A stretch of 64,000 nt of DNA from Cristatella mucedo (GCA_009760855.2 WPIO01000111.1:312001-376000), one strand, 5' to 3'. Numbered from the stretch's first letter, positions 35,485 to 48,694 are shown. Numbers and translations are program-made. Notes: generated from the letters alone by a model not told the origin.

Positions 35485-37400
35485 TTAGTCAAATAATAAC
35501 AATAATAAAAAATTTCATATAAAGCACTCGGAATACTGAATATATCTCTAGCCTCTTTACACTCGCTGCAAAACAAGCACGATTGAAAGGTCGTTGGTAC
35601 TGATGACAACACGCTTAACGTAGTTAGGTATGACATGCACCACATTGGCATACAAATATGGCTAGTTGGGGCATGCACAGTATGAGCACACGCATAAAAG
35701 ATTAATTACAAGGACTTGATAAACACTTTAAAACATAGATGCATTTTTACTTTCTTTTTTAATGGAATCAAGTCAGGGATGTCGTAAAGCAAGTCGGGAG
35801 CGGCTTCTAGGCTTTGAGAAAACACGAACTAAAGGCATGGTCTTCAAAGGATTTTATGTTTTGACGAAGTATAGGAACACAGTTAGGTTCTAAAAAAGCA
35901 GAGTTAGATCCGGTATGTAGGTTTGAGTCAAATAATGAAGATATCTGAAAGTGAGTGTCATAATCTTGCGTTAGATCCGTCGCTTGACTGGTAGCCAGTG
36001 CAATTCGGCGAGAAATGGTGGGACGTGGCAATTGTGATGCTCATGACTGACAAACGTAGCTACAGAGGTTCGTTCCAGCTGCAAGCGCCTGATCCCATAT
36101 GTTGGTAGATCACTAAGCAGTGAGTTACAAATTTTAGACCGGATTTCACGAGTGCATGGACAAATGTAGAGTTGGTATCCCTTTCTAAGCAAGCCCTAAT
36201 ATTACCAATGTTGTATAGCCGAAAGTAGGCAGATTTGACTGTAGAGCTGATGTGGTCGTCTGATGAGAGGTCACTTTGGAGTAGAAAGTCTAGATTCCGA
36301 GCAATTTTAATAGGATATACGTTTGCAGAGCCGCTTGTTAGCATCGACCTGTCTGATATATTAATCATGCTTGGTTTCCCTGTAACTATTAATTAATTTT
36401 ATCATCATACAATGTTATAAAATTTGCCGCCATCCTTGTGCTGATTTCGTCAATACATGAAGCAAGAGAGCTGAGATAATTCGAACTTCTCGAAAGCTGG
36501 AGGAGATCACGAAACTTTACAACCGCATGCCATCTGCATTGATGTGAAAGCTTGTGTAGTGTCTGGCAATTACATCGGCAAAGAAGAGAGTATAACAAGT
36601 TAAAGTAATGAAACCACCGTTAAAATAACATAACCAAGTACGAACTCCGGAGAGAGCCACATGTCTGATGCTCCTCTGGCGATGTTTTTTCATTTACATC
36701 AATACCGAGTAGTCTGCCACTGAGATAGGACCTGAACCATTACAGCTAAGTGCCAATGATACCAAGCCGTCGTGAAAGACGCTCAAGAAGGGCTTGGTGA
36801 TCGATTGTATCACGAGCTGGAAAAAATCAAGCCATATGAGTAGAGATTACCTATGCAAGTCTCGATTCCTCTGTAGGTAGTTATACGCCGAACTAATGCT
36901 AACCTTTATATTGATTAGCTCTAAAACCGGACCGAAACTTTGAGGTCTCAATGCTTGAGGTCAGATGTTCTGCTACGAAATGTGCCAGCGTCTTTGACGG
37001 GAACGGTAGATGGGAGTTTAGTGGAAGTTAGTCGAGTTCTTTTATGATTTCGTCGCTTTTACAAGTTGTACTCGGACGCCAGCCTTTTGAAAGATGCTGT
37101 GACATGACCTGAGGCTATTGACGTATTTGTGATGCTAGCTATTCATGGCAGCAGCAAACCAATGCATTCTAGAAGCGTGACAGCACAACCAAGATCCAAA
37201 CGACTAGATATCTTCTTTGATTATGATTTGAAATTTAGAACGAGGACATCAGAGGCCTAACTGCTGTGGTCATCGAACTGCTGCATTGATTTGAGGTACA
37301 AGATTTTAGAAGTGTTGCTGAAACCCTAGGGATGGAATCCCTGTTCTTGTCTACTTCTTTGACAAAATCGTTAAAGAACCATTTAGTAGTTCGCTAATCT
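35485..37400 (-). mobile_element. LINE-A copy, long but heavily decayed
   Basis: Minus-strand order: a degraded hairpin (35515-35565), C-terminal ORF2 (35800-36370, with ARNLDFLLQSDLSSDDHISSTVKSAYF), the motif-C region near 36540, the motif-A/B region near 36700-36850, and the N-terminal RT and linker up to about 37400. No open frame exceeds about 100 codons. It is the longest continuous LINE-A copy here (about 1.9 kb). Confidence 0.75.
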
Positions 37401-37836
37401 TGGAGCGGTTACGCAGAAGGTTGATCTTATTTTGGCCATGTATGGCATTTGTTAACTTGTGTTGGCTTGATACCCTGCCAACGACTAAACCGCAAGTGCT
37501 CATACGCTTTCGGTGATTTTAAAGTGCCTAAATATATGCTATGAACAGTCACTGGGAAATGCAACGCTAGCGTATTGTTATGAGATATTTATATTGCATT
37601 ACTAGCTCAATTTTTACGGAATGTAGCGCATTTTTTTGAATGACCTTCAAGTTTACTGAAGTAGGAAAGGAAAGTCAGAAAAACATAATATTGTCGAGTT
37701 GGAGGTTGTGATCTAGCTGACTACGAAGATTCTGCGCTGTGAGAGTGTGCAGTTGAGTGAAATCCTTTAGATAACCTGCTGAACGCGAGCTATTTACTTG
37801 AACTTACAACAGTGTCAGTCATACTGTGTTTTACAG

Positions 37837-37962
37837 GCTCACGACATCTGGTTGGAGCAGAATTAACGTGTCACTGCTATGAAGGCGAAGCATGCGACAG
37901 GACTAACGGGTTTTGTCTAAATGGCTGTGCCAAGGGTTGGTCTGGACCTGGATGCCAACTTG
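37837..37962 (+). CDS. Gene B exon: EGF-like module
   Basis: The acceptor gtgttttacag precedes the exon and a gtgtgt donor follows. The exon is 126 nt and phase 1 at both ends, so it is a symmetric module. It encodes SRHLVGAELT, then CHCYEGEACDRTNGFC and LNGCAKGWSGPGCQL. The Cys pattern CxC-x5-C-x6-C-x3-C-x8-C and the GWSGPGC ending are typical of EGF/laminin-EGF-like repeats in multi-EGF surface proteins. Its last base plus GT of the next exon makes Gly, giving CQLGNIAFSK, the usual EGF-to-FTP junction. Upstream exons, including any signal peptide, were not found. Confidence 0.82.
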
Positions 37963-38970
37963 GTGTGTAGTTCTGTATTAGCAACATGAAACTGCAGCCG
38001 AATATTTGAAATGCAATAGCCTACTATCTCTGTGGATTTTCACGTAAAACAATGTAGGTCGTGTAGGCAACAACTAGTGTGGCACTGAATACTGCTAACT
38101 ATGAGAAACAAGATCATTAAGTCTGCTGAAATAATGTAAGGGCATAAATAATGACAGTGGCTGCACATTTTTTGATTAAATAATCCTTAGGATCCCTCGG
38201 GCACGATAACTTACACCAAGTTCTCTTCATCTCGACAGAAAATACAAATAAGCAAGTTACAATGTAAAAACGTAGTGTGCGACCCTTTATGTGTTAATGA
38301 GTACTGCTAAAATTTACGACCCGATGCACTTAAATATTGTAGCATAAATTGAAATATCTATTTTCTTTATTAAAACTGAAAGTCCTATATCCTTTGCCAA
38401 AATTAATCGTCGCCAGTTATATAATGACACGTCGAAGTCAATTTGTCATTTTGCGTCGTTAATAGTGGGGTAATTATTTACCATATGAAAAAAAATGAAA
38501 TCGAAAACGTGATGTATAGAAAATTCGTTTCATTTGTGTGCTTATGCAATTAAATATGAAATAATATTTTCCAAATTTTCCTTATATCTTGGATATTTGT
38601 TATTACACTCAATAATATTATAAGTCGTTAATAACACTGTTAAGCGATTCTTACTTAGGAGCAGTTTACGTTTGCCATATTTGTATGCCTCGAAAGTGTA
38701 TGCAATCTCTTCATCTTTCTCTATAAACGGTTTTGCAACTGAAACGGTAATCATCTTGAATTATTTAAGGTACAAGGAGAAATTGTCCTGTTCGCATTGG
38801 ATAGTTCACATTTCCTTGAAAGGAATATTTATTGAATCCAAAATCAACACGTACTTAGTGTTTAGCAATACAAAGATGGCAGGTATAAAGGTTTCAGAAA
38901 GAACCGACATTTTAATTTTCGGCTATACTGGGAAGCGTCCTGACGAGAGCCCTAAATTTAAACCCCCACC

Positions 38971-39187
38971 AATAATAATAATATTATTGCACTTGATAAA
39001 GCGCCCTCAGAGAACTTAATCTCTTTCTAGGCGCTTTACATTTGCTGCAAAGTGATACGCAATAGAATAGTAAGTAAAATCATGCTTGAAAAACAATCAC
39101 AATGAATAACATGGTTAGGGGTTACATGCACTGGGTCAGCATGCAAATGTGGTTAGTGGCAGCACGAACAGTGTCTGCACGCATAAG
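38971..39187 (-). mobile_element. Young LINE-A tail insertion with target-site duplication
   Basis: (AAT)n, the intact hairpin and about 150 bases of 3' UTR, nearly identical to the copies at 8.67 and 59.2 kb. CACCAA flanks it (38967-38972 and 39188-39193), with the left copy overlapping the AAT tail. It is severely 5'-truncated. Confidence 0.83.
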
Positions 39188-41384
39188 CACCAACTTTTCA
39201 TTATGTGCCTTGGCAACAGCAGTCAATGTCAGTTACCTTTTGGAAGAGCTTTCCTTTACTCTCTGATTAGTCTTTCAAATAATCACTGAATTGTCTCCTA
39301 AAAATTTTCGAAATGCATTCTTGATATCGTGCACTCCACTAGCCATTTGATACCAGTTCTTTGTCGGAGTTGTGAAGCACCTGGATAGATGTGAAGTTCT
39401 CTGGGGTCGGTATGTAAAGGACTTTTTATTATCGTCACCGTGAGCATTAAGGATATGGTCATCAAGAAGAGTTTAGCATACCGTTAGTAATTGTTATTCA
39501 TAAGTGCCTAAACAAGCTGTACACATTTTTCAGCCTTGCACTGGTATAGAAAGCTGTGAGCTACTGCAAACAATGTGCTTCGTGCAGTTTTTTCTTCGTG
39601 TCTTTTCATGCAGCTCTTTTTCTTTTTGCTTCCTAATGAGTCGGTCTAACTGTTTGACCTACCAAATCTGTAGTCTGACTGAGAAAACTTTGACCCTTGA
39701 TTATGGCGGGTACGGAGTTGGATTTAGTAAAGCTAATCTGATCGGACTTAATCTTATCTAATCCGATCAAGTCTTTCTACAATCTAATCTACTACTTACC
39801 CAATTTTGTCGATCAAGTTACAGTCTTTAATATTAGTTGTCAGTGCTAAGTAATATATTAAGTAACAGCAAGATCTCTCATTAAATTGCTGAGATTTTCT
39901 GGTTTGGAAGTTTGGCTTTTTCTATCCAGCCACTTTTCATAACTGCAATATGTATCACCAATACTCTTCAAACTTTCTGACTTTCTGCTCTCTCCCAAAG
40001 AGGGCTGATACTTCTGCTAAAGAGTGGAGACGGGGATCAGAGGTGTGTGCTACCAGTGTGTTTCTCCTCAAGGCATTTTAGGCAACATAAAGGGATGCGC
40101 TCTTGAGAATAGATCATTGCTTGGAAGCGTTTAACTTCCAAAAGAAGTAATCGCTTGAGTTGAGATCGGTCAATTCCAGCCATTTTTTCAGTAAAGAAAA
40201 CTCTACGACTTTTGTATCTCTCCTATTTCAGCTTCTGAACGTTTGAAACATTTACCATAAATAAAACAAGATATTTCGCATACAACCTAACGTTTTATGA
40301 TAAATTAAATCTAGTGAGCACTCATTTTTTACTTTACCTTTAGGACTGCTCTTGTAGTTTTCTCATGTGAAATGCACTTCCCTGAGCATCCCTTGATTCA
40401 CAGCAGATTTTCAGAAGTTTACTTTTGAGGCATCTCACATCTGTAAAGACCCTTAGCAGACTCTGCTTGTGCTATTTCTTCATAAATTGTCGAAAGACCA
40501 AGCAAATGCATCAGATGGGTGCTATCGAGCGCATGTTACCATGCCAATCAAACGTAGCTTTGTAATATTTACACATTCACAAACACAATAAGCTAAATGT
40601 TCACATAAGGCAACTTTACTGTTAAGATTATTTACACCTGCGTAGATGTAAATAATGAGTATTATAGCATTATGTTTTGCTAATCCTAGCTAATTCGGGT
40701 ATCCTAGCTGGTACTACGAGTGCCATATGTGCCGGCAGTGACGATTGCCAGTATGATTCTTTTGCATCCATACAAATAAGGCCGTAAAATCAGCAAATGT
40801 TTATTTGTTATCACGAACCAACACAGCCTCAGTGTGCCTTTTAAAACACTTGTCAATTTAAAAATGATCCTTTTAAATATTGCATTTTTAAAGAACATTT
40901 GCTTATTTCAGATCAGTTTAAGCAAAATATTTATCGAAAAACACACTTTTATTTAAAGCAAAACTAGACGTCAGTTACCTAGCGTGGCAAATTTCAATGC
41001 CAGATTACAATCTAGCCCCGACTGAGCTATTTAAGAAATCACAAGATAAAAACTTCGTCACTGCTTTATAAAACCTTGCAATGTCCATGGACTAAGACAA
41101 AGGGTCTGCCTACTTGATTTATGCTAATCTGTTCTCCTTGATTAATTTCCTGCCGATTCTTACAGGCTTTATATAGGATGCTATTAAGCCAAAAGAAATT
41201 CGTCTGCCGGTTCAACTTGATTATAAAAGACACAGCAGAAATTGAAGAAATATTGGCTCTTGGTTTTTAAATGTTTACCTTGTGTGAAGAAGACAACTAT
41301 TATTACCACTTTTCTTCGGTAATATAATTAATAATCATATTTTAATGCATAAATACAATAAATTGCAAATTAAAAATAATAATC

Positions 41385-41530
41385 ACTTTGAAGCAGGACA
41401 CTTAGATTGCGAGCTATTGCAGCAGAAGGTATGCTGGCTGAACCAATTTTGAGTGTCAGCCTTCCTAATTTTAGAATCACACTTGGTTTGACCATAAGTA
41501 ACAAGTTAGTTGTATCATCGTTTAGTTAAA
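41385..41530 (-). mobile_element. LINE-A internal fragment
   Basis: The minus-strand equivalent of the LVMGKPSVIQKLERLTLK to SARNLGV region. It is short and decayed, beginning beside an (AAT)-like stretch. Confidence 0.65.
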
Positions 41531-42232
41531 TAAGTAGTAATAGATGGAGTGTCCAAAAAGTAAATGTGCCAAGCACCCTATATCTTGCAAATGGAATGTT
41601 AGACCTTTGGATCATTAAATAACTCGTAACGATACGTAAAAGCTGGATTAGTCTTTCAAAACCTTGCTCAAACAAAACATTAAATACATACCAGCACCCT
41701 AACTGTTAATTTTAGAAAACATGTCATGCTACATCAGCCAGAATATGGCAGCTTTCAAAATATAAGCTGTTGCTGAATTATAACTGTTAGGATGCAGGTT
41801 CGTCAATGCCTAGGGTTGACACGGAAATATAAGGTCAACTAAAGGTAAACAATTTGAAAGATTGTCAGTTACGTTGATGTATTTCAGCCACAGAACTTGA
41901 AAGTTGTACAGCTTTTCTTGAATAGGATTTCAAGAAAATATTCTCAACCCACCCGTTATTATGAGCTACTGTAAGTAAACGCCAGATATCATTGCTCCTA
42001 GTTTATGCTGTAATCAATGGAAGTCTTTAATTCATGTTATGACTAAGGGAATAGCGAGATATGCTTGATGTTAAAACAAATTCCAAGATTTTTAGCTGAT
42101 TTTTACGACTGGTTCCCACTCTTTCATTCTCGATGAGCTAATGTAGACTGACAGTGACTTGGATATAATGCTTAGGATATATGCACTCCTTTATATTTAG
42201 TTTAATGCATGGACACGGATTTCTTTTACCAG

Positions 42233-42478
42233 GTAATATTGCTTTTAGTAAGTCTGCTAGCCAGTCGTCTACTTATGTTCATCAACCACCTAATAGTGCT
42301 GCCATGGAGGCAAAACTAGCAGTGGATGGCGAAGTACCATCAAGTGATGAAGATACTTCTTGCTCCACGACAGAACCGTATCGTGATGGTATAAACTCTT
42401 GGTGGAGCGTCATCTTAGACAACAGTAAATATTTCGTCATCGACAGCATACAGATTACAAATCGACAAGGGGATTGGT
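42233..42478 (+). CDS. Gene B exon: N-terminal half of an FTP (fucolectin-type) domain
   Basis: The acceptor is ttcttttaccag and the donor is consensus gtaagt. The exon is 246 nt, phase 1-1. It encodes NIAFSKSASQSSTY, AKLAVDGEVPSSDEDTSCSTT, NSWWSVILDN and VIDSIQITNRQGDW. These are hallmarks of the F5/8-type-C-like FTP family: the A.QSS start, AVDG, a Cys after the acidic Ca-site-like loop, WW.V.L, and I.I.NR. Joined to the 48446 exon it gives one complete domain. Family knowledge: FTP domains bind fucose or other glycans and calcium; whether this copy keeps the sugar-binding His/Arg set is not clear. The preceding in-frame ATG at 42181 lies in the intron and is not a start. Confidence 0.88.
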
Positions 42479-42749
42479 GTAAGTTGCGATTTCGGTACAG
42501 TTTCATGGTGATTTCGAGTACTGCCGATGTCATTCCAATAGATAATTCGCTAGAATACAGGCTGCCGGATCGACACTCGGGGCTATAGGACTTAACTATC
42601 TGCTTACCATTAGATAGTCGCTGCATTCTATATATCTTTTTTAAATGTAAAACAGCAGAATTATTTGATAGGTTTGATTTTCTATACAGCGATTCCAATA
42701 CTTCCCATGCGAGTTATATTTAAGAAAAGAACATGGAGTCGTCTTAATA

Positions 42750-43570
42750 ATATAATAATATTAATAATGAACTTTATTAAGCAAATCAGGTAACTCAGTC
42801 ACTGTCTAGGCGTTTTACATTTGCTGCAAAGGGAAACGCGATTGAATATTTAGTAATATCAAGTTTTAAAGAACATGAATAGCATGAGTAGGGGTGACAT
42901 GAACAGGGTCAGCATGCAAATGTGGTTGGTGGCAGCATGCAAAGTGTCAGCACCATAAGCACATGAAGGACGAATCACATGGACCCACTAAATGCCATTC
43001 TAAATTGGTGTGTTTTAGGTTCTTTTTAAATGCGGTCAAGTCAGGGGATGCTCTGATGCAAGTCGGGAGGGAGTTCCACGCATTGGGAGCATACAAACTA
43101 ATTGCACTGTCTCCAAAGGATTTGAGGTTTTTACAGGGTAGTGGTAAACTGTTGGATTGCGAAAAGCGGTTGGTACGATGGTTAGCCCCGTGGGGAGTAG
43201 ATCTGAGAGATAGGCTGGAGCCAAAGAATGAAGTGACCTAAAAGTGAGCAACAAAATTTTAAAGTCGATCCGTTGCTTGACTGGTAACCAGTTCATGTCG
43301 GCGAGAAGTGGTGTGATGTGGCAACTGGGACGTTAACGACAGACAAGCCTAGCTGCAGAGATTGGCACCATCTGTAACTGCCTGATTGCTCGTGCCGGTA
43401 TGCCTGTAAGCAGAGAGCAACAGAAATTAAGTTAGGATGTCACAAATGCATGGATCAAGTTAGACGATAGCCTTATCTAAACAAGCCCGAGTTTTAGCAA
43501 TGTTAAAAAGGTGAAAGTAGGCAGATTAGACTGTGGAGCTGATGTGGTCGTCTAACGAGAGTGTTAATGT
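42750..43570 (-). mobile_element. LINE-A 3' half
   Basis: Minus strand: (AAT)-rich tail, degraded hairpin, 3' UTR, then ORF2 C-terminus in reverse (NWLPVKQRIDFKILLLTFRSLHSLAPAYLSDLLP). It is truncated at the SDLSLDDHI region. Confidence 0.82.
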
Positions 43571-44154
43571 TATAATTATGATGGATCAGGAAGTAGTAGT
43601 ACTAGGACCTAAGTGTGAGCTACATTTCACTATAAGCTTAGCCAACTAATATTATGGTTTCGTTACCTCTTGACTGGAAATTCTGTAAATATCTAGCTAC
43701 ACTTAATTTCTTCTGCTGATACCAAGATCCGGAGCTTAATTAAATGAGTCAGATGCTGATTCTCCAGTTTACCATATTCCATGAGTTATGAAATCTACCC
43801 GTATAATTTACTTGTACTTTGTAATTTTCAGGATGATTTCAATTACATAGGATCACAGATTGTATCCTACTAAAGTTTAAAGCTTAGAAATAATTTAAAG
43901 TGCACAATGCATGCTTGGGAAAAATATTTAATCTTCCAACGTTTTGTTCGTAATTTATTTGCATCGCTTCTTTTCGTTAAAGAACATTACGGCGGCGGTA
44001 TAGGTTAATAACGGCATCAATAGGTTTAAGTTATTAGTACCAGTGATCTGCCTGCAAGCTTCACAGACACATTTTTTATGTAAATGGTCTCAATTTTATG
44101 TAAATGATCTCAAGAGTATCTGCCAGCCTATATCATCATTCTAATAGCTAAAGT

Positions 44155-45070
44155 ATTGGGTAGCCCAGGGGTCTGTGCTCGGTTCTTTTCTTTTGACAAG
44201 TTATGCTTTCCTTATTGATAATTGAATCGCCAAGCACTATTTACACTTATTCGCTTATGCTGATGATAAACAACTGTTTGTATTTAGGTGACTTCTTTCA
44301 AAGTGACCTTTCATTGAACGACAAGATCCGCTCAACAGCCAAGTCTGCATACTTTCAGCAACATGACATTGTTAAAATATTTTTTCCTTTGCACAGGGAT
44401 AAACATCTAAATTAGGCCATGTATTTGTGACATCCGGTCATGACTTCTGTAACTCAATGCTTGCTGGTCTACCGGCATGGGCAATCGGGAACTAACAGCT
44501 GGTGTCAGACTCTGCAGCTAAGCTTGTCTGCCGTGAGCCTCCCAGTTGCCACAATACACTACTTTCAGCCAACCTCCACTGGCTCCCAGTCAAACAATGC
44601 ATGGACCTCAAGGTTTTCTCTCTCACTTCTACGTGGCTTCATTTCTTGACTCCGTACTACCTATCAGATCTACTCCCCCATGAGGCTATGCATCGCATCA
44701 TCTACGTTTCCAAATCCAATTCTTTACCTGTACTTCGTACAAACCTCAAATCCATTGGAGACCGTGACTTTACTTTGTATGCTCCCAAAGCCTAGAACTC
44801 ACTCCCGACTTCCCTTACTAAATATTCTAATTTAACGACATCTAAAAAGTAACTTAACATGCATCTATTTATCACAGCATTTAGTCGGTCCCTGTGATTC
44901 GTTGTTTACCTGAAGATGCTTACTGACTGACACTGTGCATGCTACCATGACCATGCTTATATGCTGACCCTGTCCATGTCATCATTAACCATGTTATTCT
45001 TGTTTTTACTGAGCGTACTGCAACTAGCCATTCGATTCAGCTTCCTTTCCAGAAAAGTAAAGTGTGACGA
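44155..45070 (+). mobile_element. LINE-A 3' half, decayed
   Basis: It runs from the PQGSVLG equivalent (44160) through DFFQSDLSLNDKIRSTAKSAYF, SAAKLVCREPPSCHNTLLSANLHWLPVKQ and NLKSIGDRDFTLYAPKA to a decayed 3' UTR. It ends where CA/TA/GA microsatellites begin. Confidence 0.78.
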
Positions 45071-45082
45071 AAGATATTGATA

Positions 45083-45136
45083 GACACACACACACACACA
45101 CACACGCACACACAAAACACACACACACACGCACAA

Positions 45137-45194
<58 letters not shown>

Positions 45195-45640
45195 CGTGAG
45201 AGAGAGCGAGATAGAGAGATAGAAATAGATAGAGTTAGCGATAGGTAGAGAAAGAGATAGAGATAGAGATAGACATGGACATGGACATGGACATGGACAT
45301 ACATGCAAATGGAGGTGGACATGGAGATGGATATTAAGATGGAGAGATAGAGCAGCCAGCTGCCGTTAGGCACTAAGCAGCTGCTGAGCTCTGAGCCTCG
45401 CTATGAGAGGACCTCAAGAGGAGCCCAGGAGTTGATAGAGGGAGAGAAGTGAGAAGAGAGAAGACAGAGAACAAAGAGAGATAGAGATGGAAGTAAAGAT
45501 ATATATATAGAGAGAGAGAGAGAGAGCGAGAGTGAAAAAATTGAGAGATAGCGATAGAGAAAGCCAGTGGGAGAGAGAGAGCTAAAGATATAAATAAATC
45601 GATCAATATATTGCTAGATCGATAGACGGAGAGGGAGAGA
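45083..45640. repeat. Compound microsatellite block: (CA)n, (TA)n, (GA)n, (GGACAT)n
   Basis: CA runs (45090-45135), TA (about 45143-45168), GA/GATAGA (45169-45270) and ggacat hexamers (about 45272-45300) are followed by unique sequence and further GA/GATA runs (45430-45630). It lies exactly between a LINE-A copy and a LINE-B copy. Minus-strand open frames here are artefacts. Confidence 0.9.
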
Positions 45641-47215
45641 AATTGAATGTCGTTAGATCAATACTTAGAAAGCCAGGATTAGACAGAGAGGTCCTTGGTA
45701 ACTATCGCTCAGTTTTTTACTTTCTTGCGGGTCAAAGATTCTTGCAGGAAGAAGCAATTTTAGCGAAGCAGCTGGTTGCACCTATTGAAACTAATGAAAT
45801 GTCAGAAACGTTTCATTATCGGGGTTGAAGAGGCAGGGCTACACTGAAACTGCTCTCCTCCACCTTAACAACGTCATGCTATGTGGAAACGACGAAAGAA
45901 ATATCACTTCCGTACCACTGCTATATCTCTCAGCTGCCTTCGACACCATTAATCACGAAGCCCTACAGGAGCTATTAATAATAACGACCGGTCTAGAAGA
46001 CGAGGCACTGGCATAACTTAAGTGAAACTTGTCCGATCTCGTTTAATCTATGTCGTTTGGGGGTCAGGTTTAAACAAGACGGGTCACCTGTGGAGTCCCT
46101 CAAGGGTCCGTCCTCAGTCCCTTACTGTTCTTCATTTATACTCAACCTATTGAAAAAGTGATAAAGGTGCTTGGAATAGGATATCACTTTTATGCTGAAC
46201 GATAATCAGCTGTATCTGTAATTCAAACCATCGTTATGTGCTGCACCAACTGTTATACTTAATCAGCACTTTGCCGAAATTTGATCCTGGATGTCTTAAA
46301 ACTAAATGGTAATGCAGCCAAACTGATGCTGATTATACACACTAAGCTTGAGGCTGAATTAAAAGGCTTTGCTCTTATAATAAGTGTTGCTGATGTACGA
46401 CCATTACCGTGTGCTCGAAATTTAGGTGCCTTTTCCGAAAGCTGCGTAAATTTTAAAAGCTTCATTCGGAAGTTTGCTTCTGCAGCTAGCCATCGCGTCC
46501 GATACCCATCTTAAATTTGGAGCTGTCTGTAACAGCGGCTTGCAGAAAATTTAATTAGCTCTTAGCTCCGTAGTGGTTTACTTAATATAATTCTCTTTGG
46601 ACTGGGCTACCAAAAAAGAACTAGGGCACTGCAGCTGGCAATGAATACGGCTGCGAGGCTATTTTTCAAGTCCCAGAGGTTTGACTATGTGTCTCCTTTG
46701 CTACGAAAAGCTATGATGGTTGCCGGTTGATCAACTCACAGCGAGTAAAGTTCTTATGCTGACCCACAAGGCCCGCTGCAGCTTGACTTCTTCATACCTA
46801 GCTGAACGGCTAGAAAAGTTTCAGCCTCCTTGTGCCCTTAGGTCCTATGGAACACAGATTAGCTGTTCCATTCCTCTGCTTAAAGAACGTTGGCGACAGC
46901 TGCAGTTTCTAGATTAGGGAACTCACTTCCACAATTCTCATGCAAGGACAACTACTCTTCTGCTGCCGACTATGACTCATCCTTGTTAGTGGTCCTGAGT
47001 TGCTACTTCAATGGCACTCACTACCTGAACTGTAATCGTGGCTCTGCTATGCTGCCCAATCTCTCGTGGTTGCGTGAGATGAAGTATGTTGGCAAGCGGT
47101 TGAGTGTCGAAAACCACTTGGGTTGTGAGTGAGCTATAGAAATCTCTCTTGGGTGAGCCCCACGCATTCTTTATGGCTTTGTGGAGTTATAAACGGAGAT
47201 ATATAACTTTACGTA
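45640..47215 (+). mobile_element. LINE-B copy, the longest here
   Basis: It starts in the pre-RT block (VRSILRKPGLDREVLGNYRSV) and includes YLSAAFDTINHEALQELL (motif A), tgtggagtccctcaagggtccgtcctcag (VPQGSVLS, motif B), a damaged motif C (tttatgctgaacgat), ARNLGAFSESCVNFKSFIRK and a decayed C-terminus and 3' UTR up to gagttataaacggagatat. Multiple stops and frameshifts are present. About 1.6 kb. Confidence 0.82.
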
Positions 47216-47289
47216 GAGAGAGAGACAGTGTAAGAAAACGAGAGTTTTATTTTGCATGAATGAAAAAGCCTGCTTGTTTGCATAGGCAG

Positions 47290-47480
47290 ACAAACCAGCT
47301 AGATGTTGTTAAGGAAGTCACGGGTGTAGGCCATAGATGCATTGACTAGCTTTGCTGCAATCTAGAAGTCCAAATAAGGCCTCGTGCTAGCAATGTTAAA
47401 TAGTTGCAGGCAGACTTAACTTATGGCGTCTTATAGCAGCTTACGGCATCATCCATTGGTGAGCGTTTTTGCGATTGGGC
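47290..47480 (-). mobile_element. LINE-A remnant, very decayed
   Basis: Order and words of the LINE-A minus strand persist (cacgg..gcattgactag; ctagcaatgttaaatag; gcaggcagacttaac). Divergence is high. Confidence 0.5.
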
Positions 47481-48445
47481 TTATTGATTGGGTGCTGCAA
47501 TTAAGTGAGGCACAGAGTGAGCCAACTCTGAAGACTAAGCGTACCAGTCCAAAGGTGAAGTTAGTTTTTCGTTAAAATAAATTATGCCGTGTTATTTAAG
47601 AAGTTAATATATTTCTTAGTGGAAATTTTGACTGTATGATAACCTCTTGCAATAATAATGGCTGACAAATAAATAGTCTTGAAAAAAGTTAACAGTTATC
47701 TGTTTTATAGTAAAATTGCAATACAAAAAACTATTGCAATCATAATATTACAATGTTTGCTGCAATCAGCTGTTGTGTAAAAGCTTCTGTGAACAAAAAT
47801 GCATTAAAAACCCATTATTATGTAGATATTGAGCTTTTATTTTCGAGAACTAAAAATTTGATTTCTTCTAAGCACAGCATATATTGTGATGCAATTTTCA
47901 AAGTAAAAATTTGCTGCGCCTAAGCAGGAGAAAGGCATTTAAAGTATATTGTATACTTTTGTTTGATAGCTTGAATTAAAGTTTGACGAAACAATCAGAA
48001 AAACTATAATGAATCGGCCAAGATCAGCACAAACAAAAAAACATAGTAATTTTATTGAGGTACAGTTGCCGTTTTGGATATCAGCGTTTACTCTAGCCAT
48101 TCTCTCAATGCCACTAGATTACACATGGTCACGGAAGCTCACTAATGAAGACGAAATTTATATCTTAGGTTTAAACAATCGATGATTTGCTGTGCATCCA
48201 CAATAACAGCTCGGAAATGTTGAGAGAATGCACTTACCTCATACATACAGCATATATAAATCTTATTTTGAATGCCTAAAGTTACTTAAATTTATTACTC
48301 CTTGTGTGAAGGTTACTTAGCAGGCTTAAAAGTACATAAATAATCTCAAAGTATGACTGTAATGATTAAATTGGTATTTACAACCATGGATGTTACAATA
48401 GAAAATAAGATTATGAATGAATTAAAATGACATTCTTCGCCGTAG

Positions 48446-48694
48446 CTAAAAGACTCAGGAATTTTACAATATTACTGGGAAACAGTACAAGCGATACTCT
48501 ACCAACCGCTGGAGACCCAGTGGAAACTTGGTCGAACTGTTCTTACCAGATTGGAGAGCCAGCACGTATAAGTAATTACACATGCCAACACTCAACCGTT
48601 GCTCGACGAGTATCAATTTTTCGCCAGCCTCCGTACAAGTGGGACAGTGTACTCACGTTGTGCGAAGTTGTGGTGCTTGGATATGAATATGCAG
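48446..48694 (+). CDS. Gene B exon: C-terminal half of the FTP domain
   Basis: The acceptor tgacattcttcgccgtag precedes the exon and a GCAG|gtactt donor follows. It is 249 nt, phase 1-1. The T from the previous exon plus CT makes Ser, giving SKRLRNFTILLGNSTSD. Later motifs are WSNC, SNYTCQ, ARRVSIF and VLTLCEVVVLGYEYA. These match the FTP C-terminal signature (F.I..GNS, paired Cys, LTLCEV.V.G). The split of one domain over two phase-1 exons, and the perfect frame continuity over a 6-kb intron, argue for a real, spliced gene. Several N-x-S/T sites (NFT, NST, NCS, NYT) suggest glycosylation. Confidence 0.87.

Larger units (their letters stand above)
37963..42232 (+). other. Gene B intron (EGF to FTP), 4.3 kb
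   Basis: It contains a young LINE-A tail insertion (38971-39187) and a LINE-A fragment (41385-41530). The rest is AT-rich. A small dyad (GATCGGA...TCCGATC) lies around 39738-39770. No further exon was found. Confidence 0.6.
42479..48445 (+). other. Gene B intron (within the FTP domain), 6.0 kb
   Basis: It contains LINE-A (-) at 42750-43570, LINE-A (+) at 44155-45070, microsatellites at 45083-45640, LINE-B (+) at 45640-47215 and a decayed LINE-A piece at 47290-47480. The stretches 43571-44154 and 47481-48445 are AT-rich with nothing recognised. Confidence 0.6.

Noticed and set aside
39737-39770. Dyad GATCGGA...TCCGATC as an operator or recognition site
   Set aside because: A 7-bp dyad in AT-rich intron DNA with no conserved context; likely chance.
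42181-42232. ATG at 42181 as translation start of the FTP protein
   Set aside because: The stretch is the pyrimidine-rich end of an intron with an acceptor CAG; the frame is supplied in phase by the EGF exon at 37837.
44957-45606. Leu/Ser/Tyr-rich minus-strand open frames that look like membrane proteins
   Set aside because: They translate (GA)n, (TA)n and (CA)n microsatellites.
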